From Ixodes scapularis (Eukaryota; Arthropoda; Arachnida; Ixodida; Ixodidae), in the NCBI RefSeq assembly GCF_016920785.2, contig NW_024609881.1, positions 46,346,710 through 46,410,709 on the forward strand: a stretch of 64,000 nucleotides of DNA. The letters are read 5' to 3'. Made by a program: the position numbers and the translations under genes. This document shows positions 35,920 to 47,193 of this stretch, piece by piece (within the stretch, counting starts at the first letter, position 1; each line of letters opens with the position of its first letter). The notes beneath the pieces were generated by a model. The model did not search any database, was not told the DNA's origin, and saw only the letters and a list, made by a program, of their open reading frames with translations.

Positions 35920-38690
35920 AGGACAAGTATGGGATAGCGCTAAAACTTGCATTTTAAGGTATCATTCAGCGAAACAGCGCAAATACTTGAGTGGCGAATA
36001 AAAATGACGAATCGAGAAATATGAACTAACCTGTCTTTATTCTGATGGTAAGAACAATAAAAATGCAAGCTTCACGCGGCGGGCTCACACTTGACAGCGT
36101 GCCTTGTGGCGATTCTGATTTCGTTTCTGGTTTGGCTATAACGCCGCTTGCGAAGATCCGGAGAACTGGCTCGGCTCGCCTTTTCCGCTGCCCAGTCGAG
36201 CATTTGGGCAGGCCAGGGCAGAGCGCGCGAAAAATCTTGGAGGCTACGCTTCAACAAAGTTGTTTCATTTAGATTTTTCTGATACAAAGTTTCTCAATGT
36301 TGCAAATGATAACAACCCGAAGCTTCTGAAGCAATCGATAAAGTAACGCACGGCTTTTCAGGTAACTCTTTATTATTTTTTTTCAAGTAATTCAGTAAGC
36401 TAATTGAATACCTTGAAACCGTGAGTAATTTTAATTGTACTCGGTTACATTTTTTTTTGTAGTTCAAGATTGCGCAATGGTCTTCTACCCTGCCCTGGCA
36501 CCTCGCAGGACGCCCGGGCGAGTGACAGGTAAACAGATTTTTGTTCAATTACCGCTGCTACTTTTAGTTTATAATAATTTGTTGTATTATGGGCTTAACA
36601 ATTGAAAATAGGTTTAGGGTGCATAGAGTTGGCTATAGGTGACAGAAGATCCTTGAATTAAAAATGTTTTCTGCCAAATCTTTCCGCCAAATTTAGCGGG
36701 GAAAGCTTTCAGTCAAATTCAGCGGGGTATCTACCGGGAAATTGTCCTACAATTTCACGGTAAATTCCCCTCCGTACCCTCCTCTCCTCCTTCTCAAGAG
36801 CTCTGCTCTAGTTCGGCATTGCAGAGAATTGTAAACCACTTCATTTATTTGTTCTATAGCTTAGCGGCTACGGCACCTTACAAAGAAACATCCCCACTTA
36901 ATTTGTTTTCACGTTTCTGCAAGTCTGACTACGAATAAACTCATATGGGGCCATTCGCATACACACGTCAACGCGGAAGCTGATGAGCCGGTTTCTGCTG
37001 GAACGTGTTACCTTTTCATGGGCCGGAACCATCGCCAAACAAAACTGGCCTCATGATTTAAGATAAAAAAAAAAAAAAACGATAGGCGATATTTGTTGAG
37101 TCCCATACTTGAAACGTTCTAGCAATTAACGCAAACTTTCAGCAATCTCCGAGTTTCCTGGCCCCAGACGCCTACGTTAACGGCGCTTATTATCAAAGAG
37201 TTTAACGCGTACTATGCGTACACTTCATAGCTGTTCCTAGAATAAAGCGATACTTGCACTTATCCAGCTGATACACCTGGCAATCCTCCAGAGCTTTCCA
37301 TAGACTCCAGCTCCGCTCCTTCAGTGCGCACAGGTGGTCGAGCTCCTCCTCGCCTACTTTTTTCCTTCGTATTCCACTGGTCACATGACCTTTCTGTCAA
37401 CAAATCAGCGCCGGCCACCTCAATCCTTGTCTTCCACCCGTCAACCAAGCAGTGTCAAGCCTCGCGGCCTCACTTTTATCTGGGCTTGACGAAATAGCGA
37501 AGAAATAGCCAAAGAAATTCCTCACGTTAAATGTCTGATTCAAGTTTTGTTCTGTGTTTCTATCAACTGCGTTATCTGTGTACTCGCTAGGGCAGATTGG
37601 AATTGTTTGTAACATGGCAAACTGCTGTGCAATTGTGTTGCATGTGAAACGTATGGCATCTACACTCTCGGCGCTCTTCAGTGGTTCGTTTAGCGATTGA
37701 CTTTACGCGTGGCATGTTCACTCGATAGCGATTTCTGGCATGGAGATACCGGCGCTAAACCGTTCTTTAAAAACGCCTGACAGGGTTTCAAGTTGCTGTC
37801 TGCCGGACGAAGAGCGAATGCCCCGCAGGGCTTTTACAGCCTAACTGACAATAACATCTTAAATGACAACGTATTTCCAGATCCCCCGACGAGACAAAGC
37901 AGGTTTAACGTGAAAAATGTGTGTTGAACCCTGGGCTAGTTGGCAAGACGACATTGTTAAAAGTGCAGCACACAAGATGCATGACACAAAAAAAACTATG
38001 TTTAGTTTTTCTCCTTGTCCGTTGCGTACCGTAATTTTTACATATCTTTGCTTCGGGAGTCAATTTACAGGTATAACCTAAAAGTAAAAACAATCATATT
38101 GATAGTTTTGCTTAACACGAAGGCTGTAATTCTTCGTGACGTGCGAGACTAAGCTAGATACTCAGATCCTGTGCAATACCTGTTTTTTTTTGTTTTGTTT
38201 TTTTGTTGAAGAGAATCCAGGATAAAACATGTGCATAAGCTCAAAACAGTGATCCGTGGATACGGTGTACGGGGCTGGTGTCTGGTATTTTGTTAGGTGC
38301 GCCCCAATCGCCAACCCAGCATTAACTTGCATGACAACGCGTGCGACTTGACTCTAGCTTTTGCGACTCGTGAAGGTCAATGTCACATAACGGTGCAGCA
38401 GCACGTTTGTGAACCGATATGGCTGCAGTCCCACCTCAAAAACGACCGCGATCGACGCCTTGTCGTTTAACTTGGGTCTTTTAGAAGGCTTTTCCCACGC
38501 TTGGGGCACGCATGGTAGTGGAAGCGTTGACCTCGCGCGTGTTAATGTGGTTGCCTACAGCGGCGCTGTGCTAGCACTCACCGAGGACACCGCATCGGCA
38601 AGTGCAGGACCCTGCGACGACCTTTCGAGAGTCTTTGTTTCACTGCACAAGGAACACAATAATAAATAACCATTTTGTTTATGTAAATAT
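35920..38690. other. mostly unrecognised sequence
   Basis: Contains TTTAGCGG motifs near 36682 and 36716, an AAGAGCTCTGCTCT motif at 36796-36809, poly-A and poly-T runs, and frames (for example 37202-37384 minus, 38409-38669 plus) without recognised domains. Confidence 0.45.
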
Positions 38691-38697
38691 CATATAT

Positions 38698-39442
38698 TAG
38701 GGCTGAGCGTCGATTAAAAATTTTAACCCGATTAATCGCCACCCTTTAATCGAATAATTAATCGATTAATCGGTTGATTTTAGTAAAAAGCAAAAGTAGA
38801 CATTTTGTCCTTACAAGTTGTTTTACTGTATGATAACGGCGCATATATACAAACTTAATTGAGAATAAATGTTGATGTAACACACTCACAGATCACAACC
38901 CCAGCTGCGGAGGCAAAGAAGTTTGTTAACATTTTCCGGCAAGAGCGAGTTTCTTTGTTTGTTGACGATCATCCCTGCTGCGCTGAACAGAAGATCGCAG
39001 GGCGTTGAGGTGACTGGGACACACATCACACTCTTCACAATTGGCACAATTTGAGGAAACAGGGAGCCCTGAGCTCGTTACCACTGTAGTGGGTCCAGTT
39101 CATCGTCCGTCACTTCGGCAATCGATCAATAAAGCGACACTTGGCAGGAGAAGGTGGGCTCTTCATTTTCCTCCGAAAAAACGTATTTTCTTTTTTTTTC
39201 TTGGGCGTGAGATCAGTAGAATCGTCTGAAGACGCACGTGTAAGTTGGGAAAGCCTTTCCCACACAAGTTCGCGGCGATCTTTTTTGATGCATGCGAGGC
39301 TCTTGAAACGAGGATCGAGACACGTTGCCAGTTCATAGTCGTTGTACCGCGGCCACGCGCGAAGCCTCTCATCGATAGAGTCCACCAGCGGAAAACAAAC
39401 AGCGCTAGGACAAGGACAGAGTAGAAGGCGGTAGACACACAC
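38698..39442 (-). mobile_element. hAT (Ac/ZBED-like) transposon 3' remnant
   Basis: The right side of the protein is present on the minus strand, and beyond its stop the DNA ends in TAGGGCTGAGCGTCGATTAA (38698), followed inward by repeated ATTAATCGATTAATCG. TAGGGCTGRGCG with ATTAATCG repeats is a typical hAT terminal sequence. The other end and the N-terminal coding part are missing. Confidence 0.7.
38886..39442 (-). pseudogene. hAT transposase C-terminus
   Basis: Reading the minus strand: LRAWPRYNDYELATCLDPRF near 39350, a typical hAT block (A..LDPRFK), then in another frame STPCDLLFSAAGMIVNKQRN and SLLPENVNKLLCL, the hAT C-terminal dimerisation domain, ending at TGA 38886-38888. The segment between (about 39010-39230) is out of frame and partly lost. 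Non-functional. Confidence 0.78.
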
Positions 39443-39546
39443 AGCGCTGACTTACAACTGAGCTTTATTGGCACTGACAACCTGTATAAATACACAATTT
39501 GCCCGGCCCAAAAGCCAAGAAAAGAAACAACACAAGAGGAGGACTA

Positions 39547-39924
39547 TACTTTGTCTCATCCTACGATGGACCAAAGGCCAAAGCCACGGGCCGCCAGGTC
39601 CAATCACGTTTCAAGCTACACTATGACATGCGTAGTATCGATTAGGAGTGGACGAATAACGCTCCGAACCCAAAAACGCTGCATCATGTCTATAGCTTCA
39701 AAACTGCAAACAGCCCGTTTTTTTTGTTTTTTTGCAATGTTAATTTGTTGAGTCACTCAGTGCTATTTCGATTCAAACCACTGTCCTCCAATCCCTATCA
39801 GTGATCCGAGACGCGAGCACAGATACGTGCATCTAAGCGGAATACGCAATTTCAAAGTGGATCGTGATCGGATCTGGCGGTCCGTAGGTTTTGCTTTTAG
39901 TCCATCGTAGGGTGAGACAAAGTA
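39547..39924. mobile_element. 378-bp MITE with TA duplication
   Basis: Left end TACTTTGTCTCATCCTACGA and right end inverse (GTAGGGTGAGACAAAGTA). The inverted repeats extend about 60 bp (ATGGACYAAARGCMAARCC, GGNCCGCCAG). TA borders both sides (39545-39546, 39925-39926), as in Tc1/mariner-derived MITEs. No coding capacity. Confidence 0.85.
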
Positions 39925-40186
39925 TACACGTGTTCCTAGAGTCATCTGCAGGCGCCGTTGTTCTCCGATCTGAGTAGAAAAATACACTCCTTTTCCGTCA
40001 AGGCAAGTGACGGGGCACTAACACACTCAGAGCCCGATTGTCCAACCGACGGCGGCGCCCCGTGGCTACACTGCCCAGGTGGTATTGGCACTGGTGTCAG
40101 GCTTTGTTGCAACGTCTTTCAGTATTTCTATAGTTTCACTTCGGCAGCCGTCCCAAAAACAACGAAGCTCTTTGGTGGATGTTGCA

Positions 40187-40513
40187 ATGTCGTTGGAGAA
40201 GCCATCTACGAAGCGAAAAATTGAAGACGAGAAGTTACTGTTTCAAGAGCGATGGGAGCTCGCCTACTTCTTCACAGATTCACGAGACAAAGTGTTATGT
40301 TTGATTTTTCATCAGGCGACGGCCGTGCCCAAGGAGCATTACGTCGGAAGGCACTTCAGGTCATGCCATGGCGAGAAACATGCTGCGCTTGCTGGAAAAA
40401 CCCGTGAGGGCGCGGTTTTTCAACTTTAGACGTCACTGGGAAAGCAGCAAGACCTGTTTCAGAAAGCCGTCAGACAAGCAACGAAACCGTAACAGCGAGT
40501 TTTATTAGGGAGT
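40187..40513 (+). pseudogene. hAT (GTF2IRD2-like) N-terminal piece
   Basis: From ATG 40187: KRKIEDEKLLFQERWELAYF, then VLCLIFHQATAVPKEHYVGR and HFRSCHGEKHAAL. This matches the BED/SPIN-type zinc-finger start of the GTF2IRD2/ZBED5 class of hAT proteins (FQERW, CLIC, H..KH), with the second Cys changed. A frame change after 40429 leads to QQDLFQKAVRQATKP and a stop. The rest of the gene lies in pieces at 41244, 42600 and 46380. Confidence 0.7.
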
Positions 40514-41243
40514 TTAAGAATAACGTACACATTTTTAAAGCACGGTAGTGCTAAATTTAGCGCTTGCATTAGCGCACTCTACGCAAGTGACTTTAAGAAT
40601 AGCGTTTCTTCGCCGCGAGGCCAAAGCCCAAGTATCTCGTGCTTGCAACGCCACCAAGATAGTCACAATTTTTATTTCACATACAAAATGCTGTAACTTG
40701 CGAGAAGAACACAACATACGTTGCTCCAAAGTAACATTTTAGATTTGTTTAAACTTGAGAATGTGACGCGAGCGGTCGACTGGTCGTGTCCGCCTGCATC
40801 GCCCCGGCAAGAAATTTCTCGAGTACTGACCTTCGCACACCGTACCTTCGCCGAGCAATGTTCGCGTGTCGCAAGCATCAAGCGGCCGGTGATCGTTGCC
40901 CACCTTACTGGGTTTTTCGAACCGAGCGCAATATCGTTCCGTATTGAAAATCGCAGTAGTGAGGATGCCGCCGACGTCGCGCGCAAGACGCAGCCAAAGC
41001 GGCGTCGTGAGCGCGACGCCGCGAGCGCGACGCCACTTGGCTTGTACCAACTTCTCATTACGGATCCAACTTGGAGGAGCGCAAAGTCTTTTTGCGTATG
41101 CACGCAATTTCCGAAAAATAGCGTACGCTAAAATAGCGCGCGCAAAGCGCAAAACGTGGTCAGCGTTCGGCGCATGCGCAGTGGCGACAACGCTATTCTT
41201 TGCGTACGCAAACCTTTATCGTGGTGCGCTCTTCTAATACTCC
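40506..41243. mobile_element. insertion splitting the hAT gene, first
   Basis: It sits exactly between hAT pieces ending AVRQATKP and starting SELIAK. The ends GGGAGTTTAAGAATAACGTAC and (inverse) GGGAGTATTAGAAGAGCGCAC are similar, suggesting decayed inverted repeats. TTTAAGAATARCGT occurs again inside. No protein domain recognised; frames within overlap on both strands. Target duplication not seen. Confidence 0.5.
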
Positions 41244-41344
41244 CCTTTCTCTCTGAGCTTATTGCCAAATCCTCAAAATCGTTTAGCGTTGGCTTGTTCA
41301 TCAAAAAGTGCTTGCTAGAAATTTCTGACGCTATATGTCAGTAG
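41244..41344 (+). pseudogene. hAT (GTF2IRD2-like) second piece
   Basis: LSELIAKSSKSFSVGLFIKK followed by CLLEISDAICQ and a stop corresponds to the I.AKK.KPFSDGEF.K.C segment that follows the zinc finger in this hAT class. Both neighbours in the protein are displaced by insertions. Confidence 0.65.
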
Positions 41345-41345
41345 T

Positions 41346-42590
41346 AGTTAGGAAGGTTGTTTTCCCCGACCTCGATGAACCCCTTGTCGCTGCCGTCGAG
41401 GACCGGGGGATCGTATACGAAGCTAGTTGCTGGAGGGCTGGATACGTCGATGGTGATGCAGAGGCGACCGACAACTCGCTGGTTTAACGAGTTCAACAAA
41501 ACTTCGAAAAAAAAGAAAAAAAAGAATAAAAAAGTTGCATAAAAGGCAAGTGCGAACAGATTCCGCGCTGTAATAAACTGCCGCGTACGGCTTCCAAACT
41601 GCAGGAACGCCTCGGCGTCAGATGATCCTACCGCGCACGGTAAGGACGGCGACTATACCTTGTAGCCGCGAAGACAAAGACGCTGTCGCGCACGATAGGT
41701 AACGCGGCGCACAGCGGGAGCTGAACGTAAGTGGGGTCGCTCCCGAGCCCGTTCCAAAACTCAAAGATTTCCCTGTCCGTCCAGGGTCTAAAGCAGCGTG
41801 CTCCAACCCGTTTAGGCCAATCAGGGTTCGACCCTGGTCCGATTATCTAGAGGAACCAAACTACAACGCCTACACACACAACACTTTCGACCAATAGAGT
41901 AAGAGGTCATTGCTCCGAGAGTGAGCCATAAGTCAAGCTTTGATTCTCAAAATGCGAGGCTAAAATACAACTTATGGCTTCCCTATGTGCCACAGAAGAT
42001 ACACATTCGCAAACGGTGAGAACCACCAAGACATGTCGGCTGGGGCACGTCTAAACCACCATGAAATGCCGCTGAAGGAGAGCAAAAAGAAAGACACGCC
42101 AGGCATATGCAGAATATATGGGGGGGAGCCTGGTCCCTGGGCGTCACGGACGAGTTCCGAGAACAACTTCGAGAGCTCTGAAGCACTTTGTCTTTCAGCA
42201 AACGACCTGGCGACCGGTGACGTGTTAATGTCTCGGCCGTGGGTTTCCTGGCAAACCTTACGTCTGGCCCCGCGTCTCAGGGTCAAGGGGTAAACGCACG
42301 CGGCGCTGAGACAGCAGTCTCTCGTCGGCAAGTTAAGTGTTTTCACGTGGGTTCGAAGACCGGGGTTCCGCATGAAATGCAACGAAGAGGGCGACATGCA
42401 CTCGGCCATTTCCCCGATACCGGGAAAAGCTCATAAACAAACAGAATTCCGACTTGTAATGGCACGGGACCTTCTGAAACGTGACACTCGATTCCCAAAG
42501 CGCCTCCCCATTCCCGACCGAAGCGCCGTTAGGCGGCTAAACAAAACAGAGCGGGGTAGGCCGTCCTGTTGGTTGAAAAGAAGTAATAAA
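41346..42590. other. insertion or replaced sequence splitting the hAT gene, second
   Basis: About 1.25 kb separates hAT pieces that are contiguous in intact relatives. It contains a protein-like stretch near 41360 (DLDEPLVAAVEDRGIVYEAS) ending at a stop, an A-rich run at 41500-41535, and overlapping frames at 41970-42440 with no domain I recognise. Confidence 0.4.
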
Positions 42591-42599
42591 TAAAAGCGG

Positions 42600-43530
42600 C
42601 CACCTCTACAATGTCCAACCATAAAGAAGACCTTTAAGAAAATATGCCTTTTGCCAAACACTGTGCCTGAAAGGATTAACGAAATCAGTGAAGACATTGA
42701 AAAATCATCAATTACCCTCTGCTATGCTCTCAGCGCATTTTTAATCACTGTCGATGAGAGCACTGATGTCACAGACAATGCCCAGGGCGTCATTTTCGTC
42801 AGGGGCGCAGACAAAAATATGAACGTTACGGAGAAACTCTTGGATCTCGTGCCGATGAAGGGAACGACCACAGCAGCCGACGTCATTTCCGTTATCAAAA
42901 ATGTTGCCGAGCGCGCCGCATTGTCGTGGGAAAAGCAGGTTTGTCATGCAACCGTCACTGCGCCATCACTGTTGGGGAGCAAGAGCGGGCTTGTCGGACG
43001 ACTCACGAGGAAACTCGTGGAACTTGGTGTCGCCAAGCAGTTTGCAGCGGTTCACTGTATTCTTCGTCAAAATGCAGTGAACCGTACAGCAAGTCGCTGC
43101 AAATTAAGAGCGTCAGGGATATCGTATTCGGCGCAGTCAACTTCGTTCATTCAAGAGAACGAAACCACCACCAGTTCGTCTCCATTTTGGAGGAGGCTGG
43201 TAGCGATCATGGTGAACTTCTGTATCACAGTAAATTATAATAAATAAACAGCAAAAAAAAAAAAAAAACTTTTTACTTTGTTTGCGAGAAGACGTTGGCG
43301 TGTTTTTGAAGAGCAAGATCAAGGTCATCGCCAAGCTGTCAGACGTCAAGTGGCTTCTCTCCCTTGCATTCCTCACTGACAAAACTGACCACCTGAACTC
43401 CGTGAACGTGAAGCTTCAGGGGAAACAGAAAATTATCACCATGATGTATAACAACATCCGGGCATCTTAAGGCAAGCGTTGCAGCTGTGGGAGCGGCATA
43501 TAGACCTTTGCAAAAAGAGCTTTCTGGCCG
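42600..43530 (+). pseudogene. hAT (GTF2IRD2-like) central transposase
   Basis: LPNTVPERINEISEDIE, then ITVDESTDVTDNAQGVIFVR, LVPMKGTTTAADV, LGSKSGLV and FAAVHCI give the hAT catalytic core (first Asp in the DES/T D motif, central C..H). A frame change at about 43080 leads to GAVNFVHSRERNHHQFVS, then an A-rich block (43215-43280) replaces the WLSRG segment, then GVFLKSKIKVIAKLSDVKWL and LQLWERHI. Broken by at least three lesions. Confidence 0.82.
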
Positions 43531-43995
43531 CCGTCATTTTGCGAATCGAGCGACCCCTATCAGCCACAAATTTATGCCACCCGCCTGAGCTGTGGAAACC
43601 CGGTCAGCGTGGCTCCCACCTGCATTGCGCATTTTGGGGTTCGCCAGGTTTTCTTGGAAGTTTTTGCTTCATTTGCCTGTTTAGGATGCTTACCCTCTGT
43701 GTGTCATCTTTAGGGCTCCGTGTTTTCGGAGTTTATTTTTCGTCAAAAGCGGAAGGTGTTTTTCGGAGTTTATTTTTTTTTTTCCGAAGATTCGGAGTTT
43801 ATGGGAGTTTATATATTTTTTTATTCCCAATTCTCCGAAATTTGGAGTTCAATTTCGCTGTGTTTCCTATTAAAAATAAATAAATAAATAATAACCGAAT
43901 GTAAACGTATGCCAGATAAAAAATAAAACGAGCTTGTATCAATTGAAATATCTTCAGTTGAATTTGGCGTTGGTGCCATTGCCATTGGCAATACT

Positions 43996-44405
43996 GTCAC
44001 GGATGACAAGTGACGAGGCGGCGAAGGACTGAGTAAACTGAACGGTCAATGGGGCCAACTTGTGCCCAAAAATAAAAGGAGAAAGAAAGATAACAACAGA
44101 GCGTCGCGGGCGTCGAAGGCAGCGAAGCAGCACGATCGAACGCTGAGGCGAGACTGACCTTGGTTTCGCCACGCGGAGCGCCTTCTGTACATGCGTAAGC
44201 CTCTGGACGAATCGGCGTAGAATGTTCGACGACTGGAACTTTCGGAACTCGATCAGACGAGATCGTTCTCGAACTCACGAGAACGGAATGTTGAAAGAAT
44301 AAATAAAAGGAGCAGTCCACTGACTGGAATCGAACCTAGACTTTCCGCGCGACAGTCAAGCGCGATAACCACTCGGCCACGCACGCGGTCGCTCGCCGAC
44401 GAGCG
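43996..44405 (-). mobile_element. tRNA-derived SINE, copy 1
   Basis: Perfect 10-bp direct repeats TGGCAATACT (43986-43995 and 44406-44415) flank it. On the minus strand the head has RNA polymerase III boxes: A-box TGGCCGAGTGG (about 44380) and B-box GGTTCGATTCC (about 44330). The body (TTCTACGCCGATTCGTCC, then CTTCGACGCCCGCGACGCT) and tail (GGGCACAAGTTGGCCC) match the copy at 51700-52060. The tRNA-like head does not fold as a standard tRNA, so it is not a functional tRNA gene. Confidence 0.85.
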
Positions 44406-44568
44406 TGGCAATACTAATTTATCCACGACAAAAGTCACACACAAGTGGCGCTTCGATAAACGCCCGATACCTTAAAATCAATAAACTTTCGGAGGTAGTC
44501 GCTAGGAAGCTCGTAGTCATCTCATCCTATTCCATCAATCCAGCCTGCGGCCGCGTGAGGCGGAGTGG

Positions 44569-44990
44569 TTAAAGGGTAACTGCAAAGAAAAAAAAGTGTA
44601 TTTTAAACAGCCTAATTGGGACAAGCATGTCACAAAACAATTTTTACAACTAATAAAAAAAAAAAATTTAGAGCACTATTTGTGGCGCGGGACTGATTTT
44701 AGTCTGCGGCTATTTCGTCCGTTTTAAATCGCGCGCCACAAAGTTGGTAATACACGTCACGGAGTGGCTTGAATACGTCACAGAGTGACGTATTCAAGCC
44801 ACTCCGCGCGCGTCGAAAGAGCGGGAGTTTCAAATGTGGAGAGGTTGTGACTCCGACTAAATTGCGTCCTGTGGCGTAAATATTGCTAAAAAAAAGTGTT
44901 TTTTCGCGGAAGATTTGTTTTGTGACTTGCTTGTCCCAATAAGGCTGTTTAAAGAAAAAAAACTTTTTTTTCTTTGCAGTTACCCTTTAA
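44569..44990. mobile_element. TTAA-flanked foldback with perfect central palindrome
   Basis: Starts TTAAAGGGTAACTGCAAAGA and ends with the inverse. Arms match for about 75 bp (including AAACAGCCTWATTGGGACAAGC) and more weakly further in. The centre (about 44761-44808) holds GGAGTGGCTTGAATACGTCA and its exact inverse around CAGAG. TTAA at both ends suggests piggyBac-type target use. Inserted in the non-autonomous hAT at 43711. Confidence 0.9.
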
Positions 44991-45459
44991 GGAGGTAATA
45001 GAGAGTTTGAACTGCCCCTCTCAGGCTTCCCAATTTTATACAATCCCTACGGTTCACAGCTTTCACTGTTACTAAAACACACCCTTTCCTTTCTCTAAAT
45101 CACAAATCGCATGGCCCAAACTGGAAACCAAAAGAGTGGCTTTTGTCGTGATCCGAATGTACAACGAACGACCTGTTGCCCCGAATCAACCTTGAAGAGA
45201 CAAGCGGCAAGACCCCTTTTGACAACCGTCCGAGGTTTGAAAGATAATTATGGTGGAAGTTTCCCAGGGTCATTGGCTTTGTGCTGATCAAACTTTAAAA
45301 AAAGAAAAAAAGTACTTTTTGGCCGGGGGAGGGGGGTGGCATCGACACATAAATATTCGGAGTTTACCCGATAAATCCGAATTGACCAAAATTTTACCGG
45401 CGGGTGTTTTTCGGAGTTTTTCGGATTTATCCGAAAACACGGAGCCCTAGTTATCTCCC

Positions 45460-46370
45460 ACTGTGAGAACCAGGGAATACCAGGGCTCGGTTGCCTGAAC
45501 GGCCTTCGCAGAAAACGAGCGAAGAGAGCGAACGTCAAGCAGCACGCGCCGCAGTAATTTCAACCTTCTTGGAGGATTATTTCCGTTGAGATAATCTCCA
45601 AAAAACCTTCCCGGCTATGTTCCGGGTCTTCGCGAAAAATAGCTGATAGGGTCGGGTCTGGCGTCCAGGGTGTGGGGACGGAATGAACACGTTCGTTTAT
45701 TTGCTTTGAAGCTGTGCAAAAAACAGCAGCTTTCTTCTACATGTGCCCCAAAACACGCCGGATTCCGTCCAATCGTCGTGAAGTGACTATCGTCGACACG
45801 GTATATTGGATATACGGTGTTATTTGAGACCTTTCTCAAATCCTGTTTGGATAACGCGGCACCGTGGGGTACGTACAATATATGTTGTTCGATTGATGAG
45901 ACTCGTTGAATTTTATGTTGTGGGCGGGGAATACCCATGCAGTTCGGATATCCTGTGTAGTCAAATATTTTCAACGGTTAAGACCTTTGTAGATTGGGTA
46001 CGGTTGAGTGTATGGTGTCGTAAAAAGATCAACATAATATGAAACAAACATTCCAGTTGCATTTGTTCTGCCACGCACGGACTCACCAAAAACAGCTTTC
46101 ATTTCTTTGTTTTTGCTCCCAAAAAATAGTACAATGCATTCTTAAAACCCCGAGAAATTCAATTCGCCATAGAACATAAAATAAAAAAAATATTACGCAG
46201 CAATTTAGCCTCCACAAACGTCCGGAAGTGCGCCTACGCATGCTGCCACAGACCAATGACGAGAGAACCCACAGCCCAGTGCAGTCGGGCAACACTGGCG
46301 TGCCCTCTCTAAACCAGGGACGCGCGCTGTAAATCGCTTCGTTCGAGACTGCCGCAGGAAAGGTCAATAG
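45460..46370. other. no recognisable gene
   Basis: Sequence between the non-autonomous hAT and the last hAT piece. Frames have no recognised domain. Confidence 0.45.
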
Positions 46371-46379
46371 GACAGCAAG

Positions 46380-46935
46380 AGCATGATCACTTTCCAACGC
46401 TGAAGTCGCTGGGGAACATGGATCAAGAGGCTTGCGGTATCTTTTCTGAGCGTCTCCGTAGTCTCCAAAAAGACTTTGAAGAGCGATTTCAAGATGTAAG
46501 CAGCCTCTTTAGGAAATTCGAAGTTTTCTCGTTGCGCTTTTCCGCACAGACAGATGACGTTGATCCAGAGCTCTACGTGTAAGTTCTAGAGCTACGGACG
46601 AACAACACACTAAGGCAAAAGTTTCAGGATGTGGGAGTGCCACAGCTTTACAAGTTTCTGGGTGAAACATGGTTTCCCAATCTACGTCAACGAGCAGCGA
46701 GGATCATCGTCATGTTTGGGAATACCTGCCTGTGCGAGCACATTCTCTCCTTGCGGAAAGTTAACCAGTCAACACTCAGGTCAAGAATAACTGATGAGCA
46801 TTTGCAATCGCCCATGAGGATCTTCTCCTTGCAAAATCTTAAGGTGGACATTCCTTCGCTTGTTGTAGCAAAGCAGTATCAACTCAGCGTATTTAGAACT
46901 CTGTGTTCTCATTTGCTTTGTGTTTTGCATTAAAT
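46380..46935 (+). pseudogene. hAT (GTF2IRD2-like) C-terminal piece
   Basis: HFPTLKSLGNMDQEACGIF, SERLRSLQKDFEERFQDVSS, a stop near 46580, then FLGETWFPNLRQRAARIIVM, FGNTCLCEHILSL and LRSRITDEHLQSPMRI: the C-terminal dimerisation region of this hAT class (usual F.ST..CE..FS...K). AATAAA follows at about 46934. It is separated from the central piece by 2.8 kb of inserted DNA. Confidence 0.78.
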
Positions 46936-46965
46936 AAAGCTATTTAGACGGCCTTCGTTTCCTTA

Positions 46966-47131
46966 AGGGGTATTCACACGAGGGAGAAATCCAGGGGATT
47001 TCTCCCCGGCGCGCGCGCATCACGAGACGAAAACCCGAGGCTTTTGCACGTCGCAAAGCCTGACGTATTCGTTGCGGGATGCGAGTGCCGTGGAAAAATG
47101 TCCGGGATTTGTCTTTCGTGTGAATACTACT
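46966..47131. mobile_element. small MITE (GGTATTCACACGA ends)
   Basis: Left AAGGGGTATTCACACGAGGGA and right inverse AAGTAGTATTCACACGAAAGA lie 165 bp apart. TTAA on the left and TTTA on the right could be a decayed TTAA duplication. Interior palindrome GAAATCC-GGGGATTTC near 46987. Confidence 0.7.
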
Positions 47132-47193
47132 TTATTTGATGACGCATTCCGGGTTAGATACTTCTACACGAGTAAACCCTCGTAAAGTATTTG

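Larger units (their letters stand above)
43711..45449. mobile_element. non-autonomous hAT element with 8-bp duplication
   Basis: Terminal inverted repeats TAGGGCTCCGTGTTTTCGGA and its inverse enclose 1.74 kb. Flanking octamers GTCATCTT (43703-43710) and GTTATCTC (45450-45457) agree at 6 of 8, the hAT duplication length. Subterminal TTTTCGGAGTTTA motifs repeat on both sides. It carries no transposase but contains a SINE and a TTAA foldback as later insertions, and itself lies inside the broken GTF2IRD2-like hAT. Confidence 0.82.

Noticed and set aside
36476..36531. An exon-like segment between a T-rich acceptor and GTAAAC
   Set aside because: The only open phase does not fit exon 7, and the translation (SRLRNGLLPCPG) has no support.
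37202..37448. Minus-strand frames with LDHLCALKERSWSLWKALED
   Set aside because: Two overlapping frames are equally open, with no splice support or recognised domain.
44318..44390. A functional tRNA gene on the minus strand
   Set aside because: Pol III boxes are present, but the anticodon arm does not fold to a normal 7-nt loop, and a longer element with target duplication surrounds it: a SINE head.
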